Source of the DNA: Prosthecobacter sp.
GTDB lineage: Bacteria; Verrucomicrobiota; Verrucomicrobiia; Verrucomicrobiales; Verrucomicrobiaceae
Length of the DNA: 64,000 bases
Assembly (NCBI RefSeq): GCF_034366625.1
Contig: NZ_JAXMIH010000008.1
Coordinates: forward strand, 1 to 64,000
Direction of reading: 5' to 3'
The first letter of the stretch is position 1; every line of letters begins with the position of its first letter. The position numbers were made by a program, and so were the translations under genes. Under the pieces are notes generated by a model. That model ran no database searches. It saw only the letters and a list, made by a program, of their open reading frames with translations, and was not told the DNA's origin. Shown here in pieces: positions 25,581 through 34,234 of this stretch.

Positions 25581-27014
25581 ATGAAACTCCACGCCATCCT
25601 CGCTGTCGTCGCCCTGTCTGCCATGTCCGCTCATTCGGACATCACCATCGGCAAGTTTGACATGGCGAGCGTGCGCGACACCTCGACGCTGGAGACGAAG
25701 GTGATCGAGGATTGGCATCCAAACCCCAAAGACGCCGCGATCCGCCAAAAACTCGTCGAGATCACCGTCTGTGAATGGTGGCCGGGCCAGAAGGTGCGCA
25801 TGCCGGTGACGATGCTCGCACCTGCGAAGGGTGTCTGCACCAACGTGCTCATCGAGAACACCAGTGCGCAGTTGAAGGTGGCTGCCACCTCCGGCGCGAA
25901 GCTCCGGTTGCTCAAGGAGCATGGCGTGGGCCTCGTCTTCATCGGCTGTGTGCCGATCGATACGATGGAACCGGTCGGCAAGCTCCACACGATGATGGAG
26001 GCGCGTTTCATCCAGACCAAAGACACACGCTACACGCCCGCGTGGATCTGGGGCATCAGCGACATGCGCGCGCTCACCACCGCGATGGCGGAAAAGGAGG
26101 TGTTTCAGCCGAAGAAGGTGCTCGCCACCGGCGGATCGAAGCGCGGCGTCGCCACGGCCGCCGCAGGCATCGCAGATGATCGCTTCACCGCCATCATGCC
26201 CGTCGTCGCACCGGTGATCGAAAGTCCCGGCGGTCCCTACGTCGAAGGCATGATGCCCGCCGAGATCACGAAGATGAACGAGGCCTTCATCGCCGCCATG
26301 GCCGACCCCGTGGGCCGTGATAAACTGCTCCTCCGTCAAAAAGCGCGCTCTGACGAACGCATCACCGTGCAGATGGCCCGTGACGCCGGCTGGAGTGAAG
26401 CGGAGATGAAAACCTCCTGCAATGCCGCATGGGAGACCTGCCGCACGACAAATTACCTCGGCGTGCTCAAGCAGCGTGGCACCGAGATCTTCTATAATCA
26501 GGGCTCCAACGACAACGTCAGCCCCGGACTTGTCGAACTCGGCCGTCGCTTCCCGCAACTGCCCGTTTACATCGTCCCCGGCGGTCAGCATGGCGGCGCA
26601 AAGGAAGCGGGCTTCGTCAAATCCGTCGGCGGTTTGCCTGAGGTGGATGAAAACCTCTACGCCTTCGCCACACATCATTTCTTCGGCGCACGCCGCCTAG
26701 TCGCTCCGCCGAAAGTCACCACGCAGTGGGACAAGGACAAACATCGCCTCGCCGTGACTGTCACCTTCCCCGATGGCAGCGAGCCGCAGGAAAACAGCGT
26801 CTGGTGGTCCGTGAACCGCCATCCCGATTACTCGATTGCGATGGAGTTCGATGCTTGGAACTCGGCTCCGATGCAAAAGACCGGTCCGGCCACCTACAGC
26901 GGCGAAACTAAGATTGATGGCGATATGCGGACGTTGGATGTCATCACCGTCCATGCGCACGCCGAGAACGGCTCCACCTTGACGATCTCCAGTCCGGAAC
27001 TGCGGCTGAAGTAG
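25581..27014 (+). CDS. PhoPQ-activated pathogenicity-related-type alpha/beta hydrolase
   Basis: A 477-residue secreted serine-hydrolase-fold protein. The signal peptide ends near residue 19. The nucleophile elbow is GGSKRG (Ser186), the pattern of the PhoPQ-related family. A likely acid lies in YNQGSNDNVSPG and a base in GGQHGGAKEAG. The C-terminal 110 residues form a separate beta domain (TVTFPDGSEPQENS). Family members act on unknown esters or peptides; the name comes from a Salmonella regulon and implies nothing about pathogenicity here. It follows the cytochrome gene by 54 bases and precedes deoC by 55. Confidence 0.75.
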   Translation: MKLHAILAVVALSAMSAHSDITIGKFDMASVRDTSTLETKVIEDWHPNPKDAAIRQKLVEITVCEWWPGQKVRMPVTMLAPAKGVCTNVLIENTSAQLKVAATSGAKLRLLKEHGVGLVFIGCVPIDTMEPVGKLHTMMEARFIQTKDTRYTPAWIWGISDMRALTTAMAEKEVFQPKKVLATGGSKRGVATAAAGIADDRFTAIMPVVAPVIESPGGPYVEGMMPAEITKMNEAFIAAMADPVGRDKLLLRQKARSDERITVQMARDAGWSEAEMKTSCNAAWETCRTTNYLGVLKQRGTEIFYNQGSNDNVSPGLVELGRRFPQLPVYIVPGGQHGGAKEAGFVKSVGGLPEVDENLYAFATHHFFGARRLVAPPKVTTQWDKDKHRLAVTVTFPDGSEPQENSVWWSVNRHPDYSIAMEFDAWNSAPMQKTGPATYSGETKIDGDMRTLDVITVHAHAENGSTLTISSPELRLK

Positions 27015-27069
27015 GATCAAGCCGTGCTTGCTCTCGTTCGTGGCTCCGGTCTAATGAAGCACCCCTGCC

Positions 27070-27852
27070 ATGAACTACTCCTACTCCGACCTCGCCAAGA
27101 TGATCGACCATTCGTTGCTGCACCCGACGATGACCGACAAAGACCTCGAAGAAGGCTGCAAGGTGGCTGCTAAATACCAAGTGGCCTCGGTCTGCATCAA
27201 GCCCTACGCCGTGAAGCAGGCCGTCGAGTGGTTGCGCGGCTCCGGCGTGCTCGTCGGCGCGGTGATCGGCTTTCCGCATGGCAACAGCACCACCGAATCG
27301 AAGCGCTACGAGACCGAACTCGCCTGCAAAGACGGCGCGGCCGAGATCGACATGGTCATCAACATAGGCAAGGCACTCGGCGGTGACTGGAACTATGTGG
27401 AGGCCGATGTGAAAGCCGTCTGTGACGAAGCGCACCAGCATGGCGCGAAGGTGAAGGTGATCTTTGAGAACGACTATCTCACGAATGGCGGTGCAGGACT
27501 CAGCAGCGATGATTTCAAAATCAAACTCTGTCAGCTCTGTGAACGTGCTGGTGCCGACTGGGTGAAGACGAGCAGCGGTTACGGCTTCGTGAAGCAGCCC
27601 GACGGCAGCTACAACTACAAAGGCGCGACCGAACACGATCTCTCGCTCATGCGTGCCAACGTGTCGGCCAAAGTGCAGGTCAAAGCTGCTGGCGGCGTGC
27701 GCGATCTCGACGGCCTCATCAAAGTCCGCGATCTCGGCGGGTCCCGCTGTGGGGCGACGGCGACAGCGACGATGATGGACGACTACCGCAAGCGCGAGGC
27801 CGCGGGCACGTTGGATGCCGCAGGCGGAAAGATCGGTGCGGGCGGGTATTGA
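27070..27852 (+). CDS. deoC: Deoxyribose-phosphate aldolase (short form)
   Basis: A 260-residue class I aldolase splitting 2-deoxyribose 5-phosphate into glyceraldehyde 3-phosphate and acetaldehyde in the cytoplasm. The Schiff-base lysine is Lys166 in DWVKTSSGYG. The proton-relay pair is Lys205 (VQVKAAGGVRD) and Asp94 (EIDMVINIG). Length is typical of the bacterial short DeoC. No export signal is seen, unlike most of its neighbours in this island. A second, longer DeoC at 51304-52242 sits with aldehyde dehydrogenases, so this copy may serve another aldol substrate or condition. Confidence 0.92.
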   Translation: MNYSYSDLAKMIDHSLLHPTMTDKDLEEGCKVAAKYQVASVCIKPYAVKQAVEWLRGSGVLVGAVIGFPHGNSTTESKRYETELACKDGAAEIDMVINIGKALGGDWNYVEADVKAVCDEAHQHGAKVKVIFENDYLTNGGAGLSSDDFKIKLCQLCERAGADWVKTSSGYGFVKQPDGSYNYKGATEHDLSLMRANVSAKVQVKAAGGVRDLDGLIKVRDLGGSRCGATATATMMDDYRKREAAGTLDAAGGKIGAGGY

Positions 27853-27902
27853 TGCCTCAGACGTTCGATTCACGCTGCTCGTAGCGTTTGGTATGGATCA
27901 CC

Positions 27903-29168
27903 ATGATCCCACCATCCTCGCTCCATCGCCGCCAGTTTCTCGGAACCACCGCAGCCGCCGTTGGCGGACTGTTCCTACCAGACAGCTCGAAACTGAACGC
28001 TGCCCTGTCGGATGCGGCCGAGACCGAGCACTTCTGGTATCGCCTCGCGCCCGAGGGGCCATACATCGACTCGCAGCGCGACAACAAAGCCTTCGGCTTC
28101 GGTGGTGGGAAGATTTACCTGTCGGAAGACAACGGCAAAACCTGGCCGCACAGCGCGGCGTTCGCCGAGGCGGACAACATCACGCTCAGCATCATCCTGA
28201 AGAACGGAAACATCCTCTTTGCCACGCTGGCGCAGCTTTTCCTCAGCACCGACAATCTCAAGACGCATCGCGAGATCATCGTGAAGAAGCCCGATGGCAG
28301 TGACTACCGGCCACACACGCCGGTGAAGGCCGACCAGCCGGGCTGGTATTTCCATTCGCTCGATGGCGAGCACTGCTTCGAGGTGGATGGCAAGGAAATG
28401 CTTGTGTGGGGGAACTACTGCAACGTGCTCGGCGGCCCGGTGCCGGTGAATATCTACTATTCCACTGACAACGGCGAGACCGTGAAGCTCGCCTACGCTT
28501 TCGGACAGAACCCCAAGTTCCAGCAGAAGGACGCGTCTCCCGAAGCGCCGTTGCTCGGCGAGCCGAACAACAAGCTGATCGCCCGTCACGTCCACAACGT
28601 GACCTACAACCCCGGCGAGAACGCCTTCTACGCCTGCACCGGCGACATCGACCGCACGCATGGCAAGGAGGTCCACTGGCTACGCGGCACCTACGATGCC
28701 AAGGCCGATGCGTGGGACTGGAAGCTCGTCATCTCGGTGGATTCGAATTCCCGCTTCAAGTGCGGCGGCATTAATTTCATCGACAGCAAATGCTACTGGA
28801 TCGCCGACGCGAACGGCCCCGCCATCGCCAACCGGCACGACCGTGGCATCTTCGTGTGCGACCCGAAAGACATCACCGACACGTCAAAGCACACGCTGCT
28901 CTTCAATCCCATGTTTGAATCCGCCAACATGCTCGTGCAGGACGGCGTCATGCTCGCCACGCACTGCGCCCCGGCCTCGACCTATGCCTGCGGCATCATC
29001 TACTCGCCCGACATGGGCAAGACCTGGGCGCAATACGACTTGAAGGAGTTCGGCCCGCGCTCCGGCTGCCGCATTCACCGCAAGAACAGCGACGGCTGGT
29101 TCCGCATGGACCTGCGCAAAGGCTGGATCGAACGCGCCGAGGTGATCTTCATCAAGCCGAAGACGTGA
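27903..29168 (+). CDS. Tat-exported BNR/sialidase-like propeller protein
   Basis: A 421-residue protein. ATG at 27903 precedes a twin-arginine leader (HRRQFLGTTAAAVGGLF). The body contains bacterial neuraminidase-type Asp-box repeats (LSEDNGKTW, YSTDNGET, YSPDMGKTW) spread over a beta-propeller. The catalytic Arg triad and Tyr/Glu pair of sialidases cannot be assigned, so a sugar-binding or other hydrolase role is as likely as sialidase. Its 51-base spacing from deoC suggests co-transcription. Confidence 0.7.
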   Translation: MIPPSSLHRRQFLGTTAAAVGGLFLPDSSKLNAALSDAAETEHFWYRLAPEGPYIDSQRDNKAFGFGGGKIYLSEDNGKTWPHSAAFAEADNITLSIILKNGNILFATLAQLFLSTDNLKTHREIIVKKPDGSDYRPHTPVKADQPGWYFHSLDGEHCFEVDGKEMLVWGNYCNVLGGPVPVNIYYSTDNGETVKLAYAFGQNPKFQQKDASPEAPLLGEPNNKLIARHVHNVTYNPGENAFYACTGDIDRTHGKEVHWLRGTYDAKADAWDWKLVISVDSNSRFKCGGINFIDSKCYWIADANGPAIANRHDRGIFVCDPKDITDTSKHTLLFNPMFESANMLVQDGVMLATHCAPASTYACGIIYSPDMGKTWAQYDLKEFGPRSGCRIHRKNSDGWFRMDLRKGWIERAEVIFIKPKT

Positions 29169-29274
29169 CCGCTGAAGGAAATGCGAGTTGTCGGATCATG
29201 CCGTGGACTTGTCCTGTCTTGTCATTGACTGAACTTGCCGTGAAAAGCCTGGGTTTGCGTCGTTAGTGAAGGTG

Positions 29275-32200
29275 ATGAAGCCTTCCTTCGCCCTTTTCCT
29301 GCTGCTCGTTGCCTCCGCCCATGCCGTCGATTTCAATCGCGACGTGCGGCCCGTGCTCGCGCAGCAGTGCTTCACCTGCCACGGCATGGATGATCACGCG
29401 CGCAAAGGCAAGTTGCGCCTCGATTTGAGCGAATCCGCCCACGGCAAAGGCAAGTCCGGCGAGATCGCCATCATTCCCGGCAAACCGGACGCCAGCGAGG
29501 TCATCAAGCGCATCCTTTCGACCGATGAAGACGAGGTCATGCCTCCGCCGCATACGAAGAAGGTCATGTCGGACAAGGACAAGGCCACGCTGAAGGCCTG
29601 GATCGCCGAGGGGGCGAAGTATCAGGCGCACTGGGCCTATTCGGCGCCGAAGCAGGGGCCAGTTCCAAGTTCCAAGTTCCAAGTCTCAGGTTCCAAGTCA
29701 GGAGAACCCCAAGAAACAAGAAACAAGAAACCTGAAACTCATCCCATCGACGCCTTCATCCACGGGCGTCTCGAAAAAGAAGGCCTGAAACCTTCGCCAG
29801 AAGCCGCTGCCTACACGCTCGTCCGCCGCGTCTATCTCGACCTCATCGGCCTGCCGCCCACGCCTGCCGAGGCGGATGCCTTCGTTCATCAGTCCCATCA
29901 ATCCCCTGGCTCCCATAAGCCCTATGAAAAGCTCGTGGACACCCTTCTCGCCTCCAAACACTACGGCGAACGCTGGGCACGACGCTGGCTCGATCTCGCG
30001 CGTTACGCGGACACGAACGGCTTCGAGAAAGACCGCCCGCGTCAAATCTGGCCGTATCGCGATTGGGTCGTGAAAGCGCTGAACGACGACATGCCCTTCG
30101 ATCAGTTCAGCATCAAGCAAATCGCCGGTGACATGCTGCCCAAAGCCAGCGCCGAAGACCTGATCGCCACCGGCTTTCATCGCAACACGATGCTGAATGA
30201 AGAAGGCGGCATCGACCCGAACGAATACCGCTTCTACGCCATGGTGGACCGCGTCGGCGTCACCGGCACGGCCTGGATGGGCCTCACTCTGAACTGCTGC
30301 CAGTGCCACACGCACAAATACGATCCCATCCTGCACACCGACTACTACAGCGTCATGGCGCTGCTGAACAACGCCGACGAACCGCTTTACCACATCCCCA
30401 CGCCGGACATCGAAGCGCAGCAGAAAGCCCACGCGGCTAAGATCGCGCAGTTGGAAGCCGAGTTGCCGAAAAAATTCCCCGGTGGTGAAGCAGCGATGCA
30501 GAGCCGATTCGCCGGTTGGATCGAAGGCGAATCCAAACGCGCCTCGAAATGGCAAATCGTGCGCCCCGCGGCCATGAAGACCACCATGCCGCATCTCGAG
30601 CAGCAGACCAACGGCTTCATCCTCGGCAGCGGCGACATCTCGAAGAGCGATGTCTATGATTTGAATCTCAAAGCACCGATCAAAGGCGTGACGGCGCTGC
30701 GCATCGAAGTTGCCAGCCATCCCAGCCTGCCAAACGACGGCCCCGGCCTCACGAACTACGAAGGCCCGCTCGGCGGCTTCTTCCTCAGCGAGTTGCAAGC
30801 CTTCCAAAACGGCCAGCGGGTGAAAATCACCCGCGCTGAAGCCACGAACGATGAGGAGGAAGACCGCATCAACGACCAGTCCGCTGCCAAACCCAAGGCG
30901 AAGGCCAAAGCCGCCGCAAAGCCGCGTAAAACCAACAACGCCAGCGCTGCGCTCGACGCCGAGATGTCCAGCGGCTGGCAGGTGCTCGGCGGCATCGGCG
31001 TGCAGCACGCCGCCGTGTTTCATTTCGAGAAGCCCATTGATCTCACCAGCGGCTTCGATTTGAAGATGCTCTTTGAAAAACACTTTGCCTGTCCCCTCGG
31101 CCATTTCCGAATCTCCGTGACCACCAGCGATCATGCGATTGCCACCGGGCATCCCCTTGAGGTGGAAGAAGCGCTCGCCGCGAATGATTCGTCGAAGCGC
31201 GAGGTGCTTCTGCGCCGCTTCCTCGAAACTGCGCCCGAGATGAAGCAAGTCACCGCGCCCTTGCTCGCCGCGCGAAAGAACCCGCCACGCGGCCAGCCCA
31301 CGCTCGTCATGAGCGAGCGCCCAGCCAGCAATCCACGTCCCACGAACCGCTACCATCGCGGCGAATACCTTTCGCCCAAAGAGACCGTTCCGCCCGCCGT
31401 GCCCGCCTTCCTGCCCTCCTTGCCGAAGGATGCGCCCGCGAACCGCCTCACCTTCGCGAAGTGGCTCTTCGCGCCCGAAAACTCGCTCACCGCACGCGTC
31501 ACGGTGAACCGCCAGTGGCAGGCATTCTTTGGTCGCGGCCTCGTGAAGTCGTTGGAGGATTTCGGTTATCAAAGCGAGCCGCCGAGCCACCCCGAACTGC
31601 TCGACTGGCTCGCTGTCGAGTTCGTGGAGCTGGGTTGGTCGATGAAAAAACTCCATCGCCTCATCGTCACCAGCGCCACCTACAAGCAAAGCAGCCGCAT
31701 CACGCCCGAACTCGCTCAACGCGACCCCGAAAACATCCTGCTGGCTCGCGGCGCTCGTTTCCGTCTCGATGCCGAGATCATCCGCGACTCCGCGTTGAAA
31801 GCCGCAGGCGTTTTGTCGCCGAAGATGGGCGGCCCTGGCGTCTATCCGCCCCAGCCCGCCAGCATCACGTCCGAGGGCACCTACGGCAAATTTGAGTGGA
31901 AGACCAGCGAGGGCGAGGACCGCTACCGCCGCAGCCTCTACACCTTCATCAAGCGCACCGCCCCGTTTGCCATGTCCACCACCTTCGACGCCCCCACCGG
32001 CGAAGCCTGCCTCGCCAAACGCGATGTCTCCAACAGCCCGCTGCAAGCCCTCACGCTCCTCAACGACCAGATGTTCATGGAAGCCGCCCAGGCCATGGCC
32101 AAAGCCGTGATTGCCGAATCCCAAGACGACGACACCCGCCTCCAAAACATCTTCCGCCGCTGCACCACCCGCCCCGTCGCAGCCGATGAGCTCGCCATGC

Positions 32201-32310
32201 TCAAAACCTTCCTCCAAAAGCAACGCGACCAAAAACTCGAAGGCGAGGCGCTCTGGGCGGCCGTCTCACGCGCTGCGCTCAACCTCGACGAAAGCATCAC
32301 GCATCCATGA
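29275..32310 (+). CDS. PSCyt1-DUF1549-DUF1553 cytochrome protein with repeat-derived inserts
   Basis: A 1011-residue exported protein. ATG at 29275 gives a signal peptide (MKPSFALFLLLVASAHA); a GTG three codons earlier is possible. PSCyt1 has the heme motif CFTCH (32-36). DUF1549 (about 160-370) has RRVYLDLIGLPPT, RWLDLARYADTNG and a second heme motif CCQCH followed by THKYDPI. A long middle region and DUF1553 (NRLTFAKWLF, VNRQWQAFFGRGLV) complete it. Two low-complexity stretches encoded by tandem repeats interrupt the linker before DUF1549 (29660-29740) and a helix inside it (29886-29923). The usual partner, DUF1501, is displaced by one small membrane-protein gene. Function is an unknown periplasmic redox reaction. 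Confidence 0.88.
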   Translation: MKPSFALFLLLVASAHAVDFNRDVRPVLAQQCFTCHGMDDHARKGKLRLDLSESAHGKGKSGEIAIIPGKPDASEVIKRILSTDEDEVMPPPHTKKVMSDKDKATLKAWIAEGAKYQAHWAYSAPKQGPVPSSKFQVSGSKSGEPQETRNKKPETHPIDAFIHGRLEKEGLKPSPEAAAYTLVRRVYLDLIGLPPTPAEADAFVHQSHQSPGSHKPYEKLVDTLLASKHYGERWARRWLDLARYADTNGFEKDRPRQIWPYRDWVVKALNDDMPFDQFSIKQIAGDMLPKASAEDLIATGFHRNTMLNEEGGIDPNEYRFYAMVDRVGVTGTAWMGLTLNCCQCHTHKYDPILHTDYYSVMALLNNADEPLYHIPTPDIEAQQKAHAAKIAQLEAELPKKFPGGEAAMQSRFAGWIEGESKRASKWQIVRPAAMKTTMPHLEQQTNGFILGSGDISKSDVYDLNLKAPIKGVTALRIEVASHPSLPNDGPGLTNYEGPLGGFFLSELQAFQNGQRVKITRAEATNDEEEDRINDQSAAKPKAKAKAAAKPRKTNNASAALDAEMSSGWQVLGGIGVQHAAVFHFEKPIDLTSGFDLKMLFEKHFACPLGHFRISVTTSDHAIATGHPLEVEEALAANDSSKREVLLRRFLETAPEMKQVTAPLLAARKNPPRGQPTLVMSERPASNPRPTNRYHRGEYLSPKETVPPAVPAFLPSLPKDAPANRLTFAKWLFAPENSLTARVTVNRQWQAFFGRGLVKSLEDFGYQSEPPSHPELLDWLAVEFVELGWSMKKLHRLIVTSATYKQSSRITPELAQRDPENILLARGARFRLDAEIIRDSALKAAGVLSPKMGGPGVYPPQPASITSEGTYGKFEWKTSEGEDRYRRSLYTFIKRTAPFAMSTTFDAPTGEACLAKRDVSNSPLQALTLLNDQMFMEAAQAMAKAVIAESQDDDTRLQNIFRRCTTRPVAADELAMLKTFLQKQRDQKLEGEALWAAVSRAALNLDESITHP
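29660..29740. repeat. Heptamer tandem repeats inserted in coding sequence
   Basis: About four copies of GTTCCAA/AGTTCCA-type heptamers (29660-29697) are followed, after a short gap, by three AAGAAAC heptamers and a degenerate copy (29711-29739). The tract stays in frame and encodes Ser/Lys/Gln-rich linker residues between the PSCyt1 and DUF1549 domains. This resembles short tandemly repeated heptanucleotide sequences known from other bacteria. Confidence 0.75.
29886..29923. repeat. Short CCCAT-type repeat insert in coding sequence
   Basis: Degenerate CATCAGTCC, CATCAATCC and CTCCCATAAG-CCC units, nine to ten bases long, lie in frame within DUF1549 and encode HQSHQSPGSHKP. Relatives usually have a short charged stretch at this point before YEKLVD. 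It is a second independent repeat insertion in the same gene. Confidence 0.5.
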
Positions 32311-32741
32311 TTCAAAACATGGCATCTCAACAACCAGACACCGTCGATACAGCAGCACGCTTCAGTGAGGTAACCAGACCCTCATGGTTTACGCGCATCG
32401 TGGTTGTCTTGGCCATTTGGATTGTCTCAGGATTCATGGTCCATGCGAACTACGAAACCGATGCATGTCCTCCAGAAGTCAAGAATCGTGAAGCGATGCT
32501 AGCCGGCATTATCGCTCCCCTGTTTTTTTCTGCGAATGCCGGTTCTGCCCCTCTCGTGCATACGGTTTCCTTGCGACATGTTGCAGCGTGGGGCTACTTG
32601 ATTTTCTTTGTCGTTCTCGTGTGCTTCATTCTCCGATCTCGATCCCATAAAGCACTGTGCCTCGCTGGGCTAGGCTTGGGTTTGCTGAGCGCCATTGGCC
32701 TATGGTGCGTGATTTACACGAATGCTCACTCGGGAGGCTAA
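32307..32741 (+). CDS. Small membrane protein, unknown function
   Basis: A 144-residue protein with three hydrophobic segments (about 28-46, 88-107 and 115-136) and a loop containing ACPPEVKNREAML. It is not recognised. The start ATG overlaps the stop of the DUF1549/1553 gene by four bases (ATGA), which argues for translation. Its codon use is visibly more AT-rich than that of its neighbours. It separates the DUF1549/1553 gene from its usual DUF1501 partner, so it looks like an acquired insert or a lineage-specific accessory subunit. An alternative start is Met5. Confidence 0.65.
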   Translation: MIQNMASQQPDTVDTAARFSEVTRPSWFTRIVVVLAIWIVSGFMVHANYETDACPPEVKNREAMLAGIIAPLFFSANAGSAPLVHTVSLRHVAAWGYLIFFVVLVCFILRSRSHKALCLAGLGLGLLSAIGLWCVIYTNAHSGG

Positions 32742-32758
32742 CCAAACAACTTATTGCT

Positions 32759-34171
32759 ATGAACACCTCCAATATCACTCGCCGTCACTTCTTTGAAGAC
32801 TGTGCCATTGGCACGGGGAAGATCGCGCTGGCATCGCTGCTGGCTGAATCGGCTTATGGAGCGGCGAAGAGTCCGAATGCGGCCTCGGCTTCGCATCATG
32901 CGCCGAAGGCGAAAGCGGTGATCCACATGTTCATGGCGGGGGCACCATCGCAGCTCGAGCTGTTCGATCACAAGCCGATGTTGACGAAGTATGAGGGCAA
33001 GCCGCTGCCGCCGTCGGTCATCGGTGGGCAGCGATATGCCTTCATCCGGCCGGACGCGGCGGTGCTGGGACCACGCTTTAAGTTTGCGAAACACGGGCAG
33101 TGCGGCGCGGAGCTTTCGGAGGTGCTGCCGCATCTGGCGACGGTGGTGGACGACATCGCCATCGTGAAATCCTGCCGCACGACGCAGTTCAACCACGCGC
33201 CGGCGCAGATTTTCATGAACACGGGCTTCTCGCAGCCCGGACGCCCCAGCATGGGCTCGTGGGTGACGTATGGCCTGGGCGCGGAGTCGCGTGATCTGCC
33301 GAGTTTTGTCGTCATGAGCACCGGCAGCGGCATCAGCGGCGGCGCGGCCTGCTGGAGCAGCGGTTTTCTGCCGAGCGTGTATTCCGGCACACGCTTCCGC
33401 AACACGGGCGACCCCATCTTGAATGTGAGCACGCCGGAAGGCATCACGCCTGGCACGCAGAAGGACACGATTGATCTCATCAACGCGATGAACCATCGCC
33501 GCCTCAAGCTGGATGGCGATGGGGAGACGGCCACGCGCATCGCGAATTACGAGATGGCCTACCGCCTGCAATCCTCCGCGCCGGAGCTGATGGACCTCAC
33601 GAGCGAGGACAAAGCCACGCTCGAACTCTACGGCTGCGATCCCAAAGTACCATCCTTTGCCCGCGCCTGTCTGCTCGCACGGCGCATGGTCGAGCGCGGC
33701 GTGCGCTTCATCAACATTTACAACGAAGGCTGGGACGCCCACAGCGATGTGGAAGGCAACGTGAGGAAGAACTGCGGTGCCACTGACAAAGCCAGTGCCG
33801 CCCTCGTCAAAGACCTCAAACAGCGCGGCCTGCTTGATGACACCCTCGTCGTCTGGGGCGGCGAGTTTGGCCGCACGCCGATGGTCGAGGCCAGCGTGTC
33901 GCTCGGACGCAGCATGGGCCGCGATCATCATCCGCAGGCCTTCACCATGTGGATGGCCGGTGGCGGCATCAAAGGCGGCGTCACTCTCGGCGCGACCGAT
34001 GAGATGGGCTTCAACATCATCGAAGACGAAGTGCATGTCGCCGATCTGCACGCCACGATCCTGCATCAGCTCGGGATTGATCACGAGCGCTTGTCCTTCC
34101 GTGCAGCGGGACTCGATTTCAAACTGACGGGCGTGGAGCCGTGCAAGGTGATCAAACAGATTCTGGCGTAG
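32759..34171 (+). CDS. DUF1501 Tat-exported protein
   Basis: A 470-residue protein of the sulfatase/alkaline phosphatase-like DUF1501 family. ATG at 32759 precedes a Tat-type leader (TRRHFFEDCAIGTGKIALAS). Conserved blocks are VIHMFMAGAPSQLELFDHKP, FNHAPAQIFMNTG, RGVRFINIYNEGWDAH, WGGEFGRTPM and GRDHHPQAFTMWMAGGGIKGG; the His and Asp residues there probably bind metal. It is the standard partner of DUF1549/1553 cytochromes. The reaction is unknown. A stem-loop followed by T residues overlaps its stop codon, so transcription may end here. Confidence 0.9.
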   Translation: MNTSNITRRHFFEDCAIGTGKIALASLLAESAYGAAKSPNAASASHHAPKAKAVIHMFMAGAPSQLELFDHKPMLTKYEGKPLPPSVIGGQRYAFIRPDAAVLGPRFKFAKHGQCGAELSEVLPHLATVVDDIAIVKSCRTTQFNHAPAQIFMNTGFSQPGRPSMGSWVTYGLGAESRDLPSFVVMSTGSGISGGAACWSSGFLPSVYSGTRFRNTGDPILNVSTPEGITPGTQKDTIDLINAMNHRRLKLDGDGETATRIANYEMAYRLQSSAPELMDLTSEDKATLELYGCDPKVPSFARACLLARRMVERGVRFINIYNEGWDAHSDVEGNVRKNCGATDKASAALVKDLKQRGLLDDTLVVWGGEFGRTPMVEASVSLGRSMGRDHHPQAFTMWMAGGGIKGGVTLGATDEMGFNIIEDEVHVADLHATILHQLGIDHERLSFRAAGLDFKLTGVEPCKVIKQILA

Positions 34172-34232
34172 CCTGGCCTTTTAGGCTGGGCTTTTGAGCA
34201 CACTAAAACACAGGCTAGAAAGCCTATGCTAC
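34168..34232. repeat. REPIN-like imperfect palindrome
   Basis: A 65-base element bounded by GTAGC (34168) and GCTAC (34228-34232). Each half carries its own small hairpin (AGCCT/AGGCT at 34170-34187 and AGGCT/AGCCT at 34212-34225). The two halves are near inverted copies with GGCTTT and TTTTAG or TTTTGAG tails. It starts inside the DUF1501 stop codon and reaches the first ATG of the next frame. The layout is that of paired REP sequences. Confidence 0.65.
34171..34195 (+). terminator. Candidate intrinsic terminator after DUF1501
   Basis: A 9-bp stem (GCCTGGCCT with AGGCTGGGC, allowing two G-U pairs) with a TTT loop is followed by TTTT (34192-34195). It begins at the last base of the DUF1501 stop codon and is part of the larger palindrome, so it may be a terminator supplied by the repeat. 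Confidence 0.45.
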
Positions 34233-34234
34233 GC

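Noticed and set aside
24648..26678. A 676-codon minus-strand frame.
   Set aside because: It covers the ends of two plus-strand genes with clear domains and shows only Gly/His/Arg-rich shadow composition.
29698..32232. An 844-codon minus-strand frame.
   Set aside because: It is antisense to the DUF1549/1553 cytochrome gene, whose domains and heme motifs are unmistakable. The antisense product has no recognisable motif.
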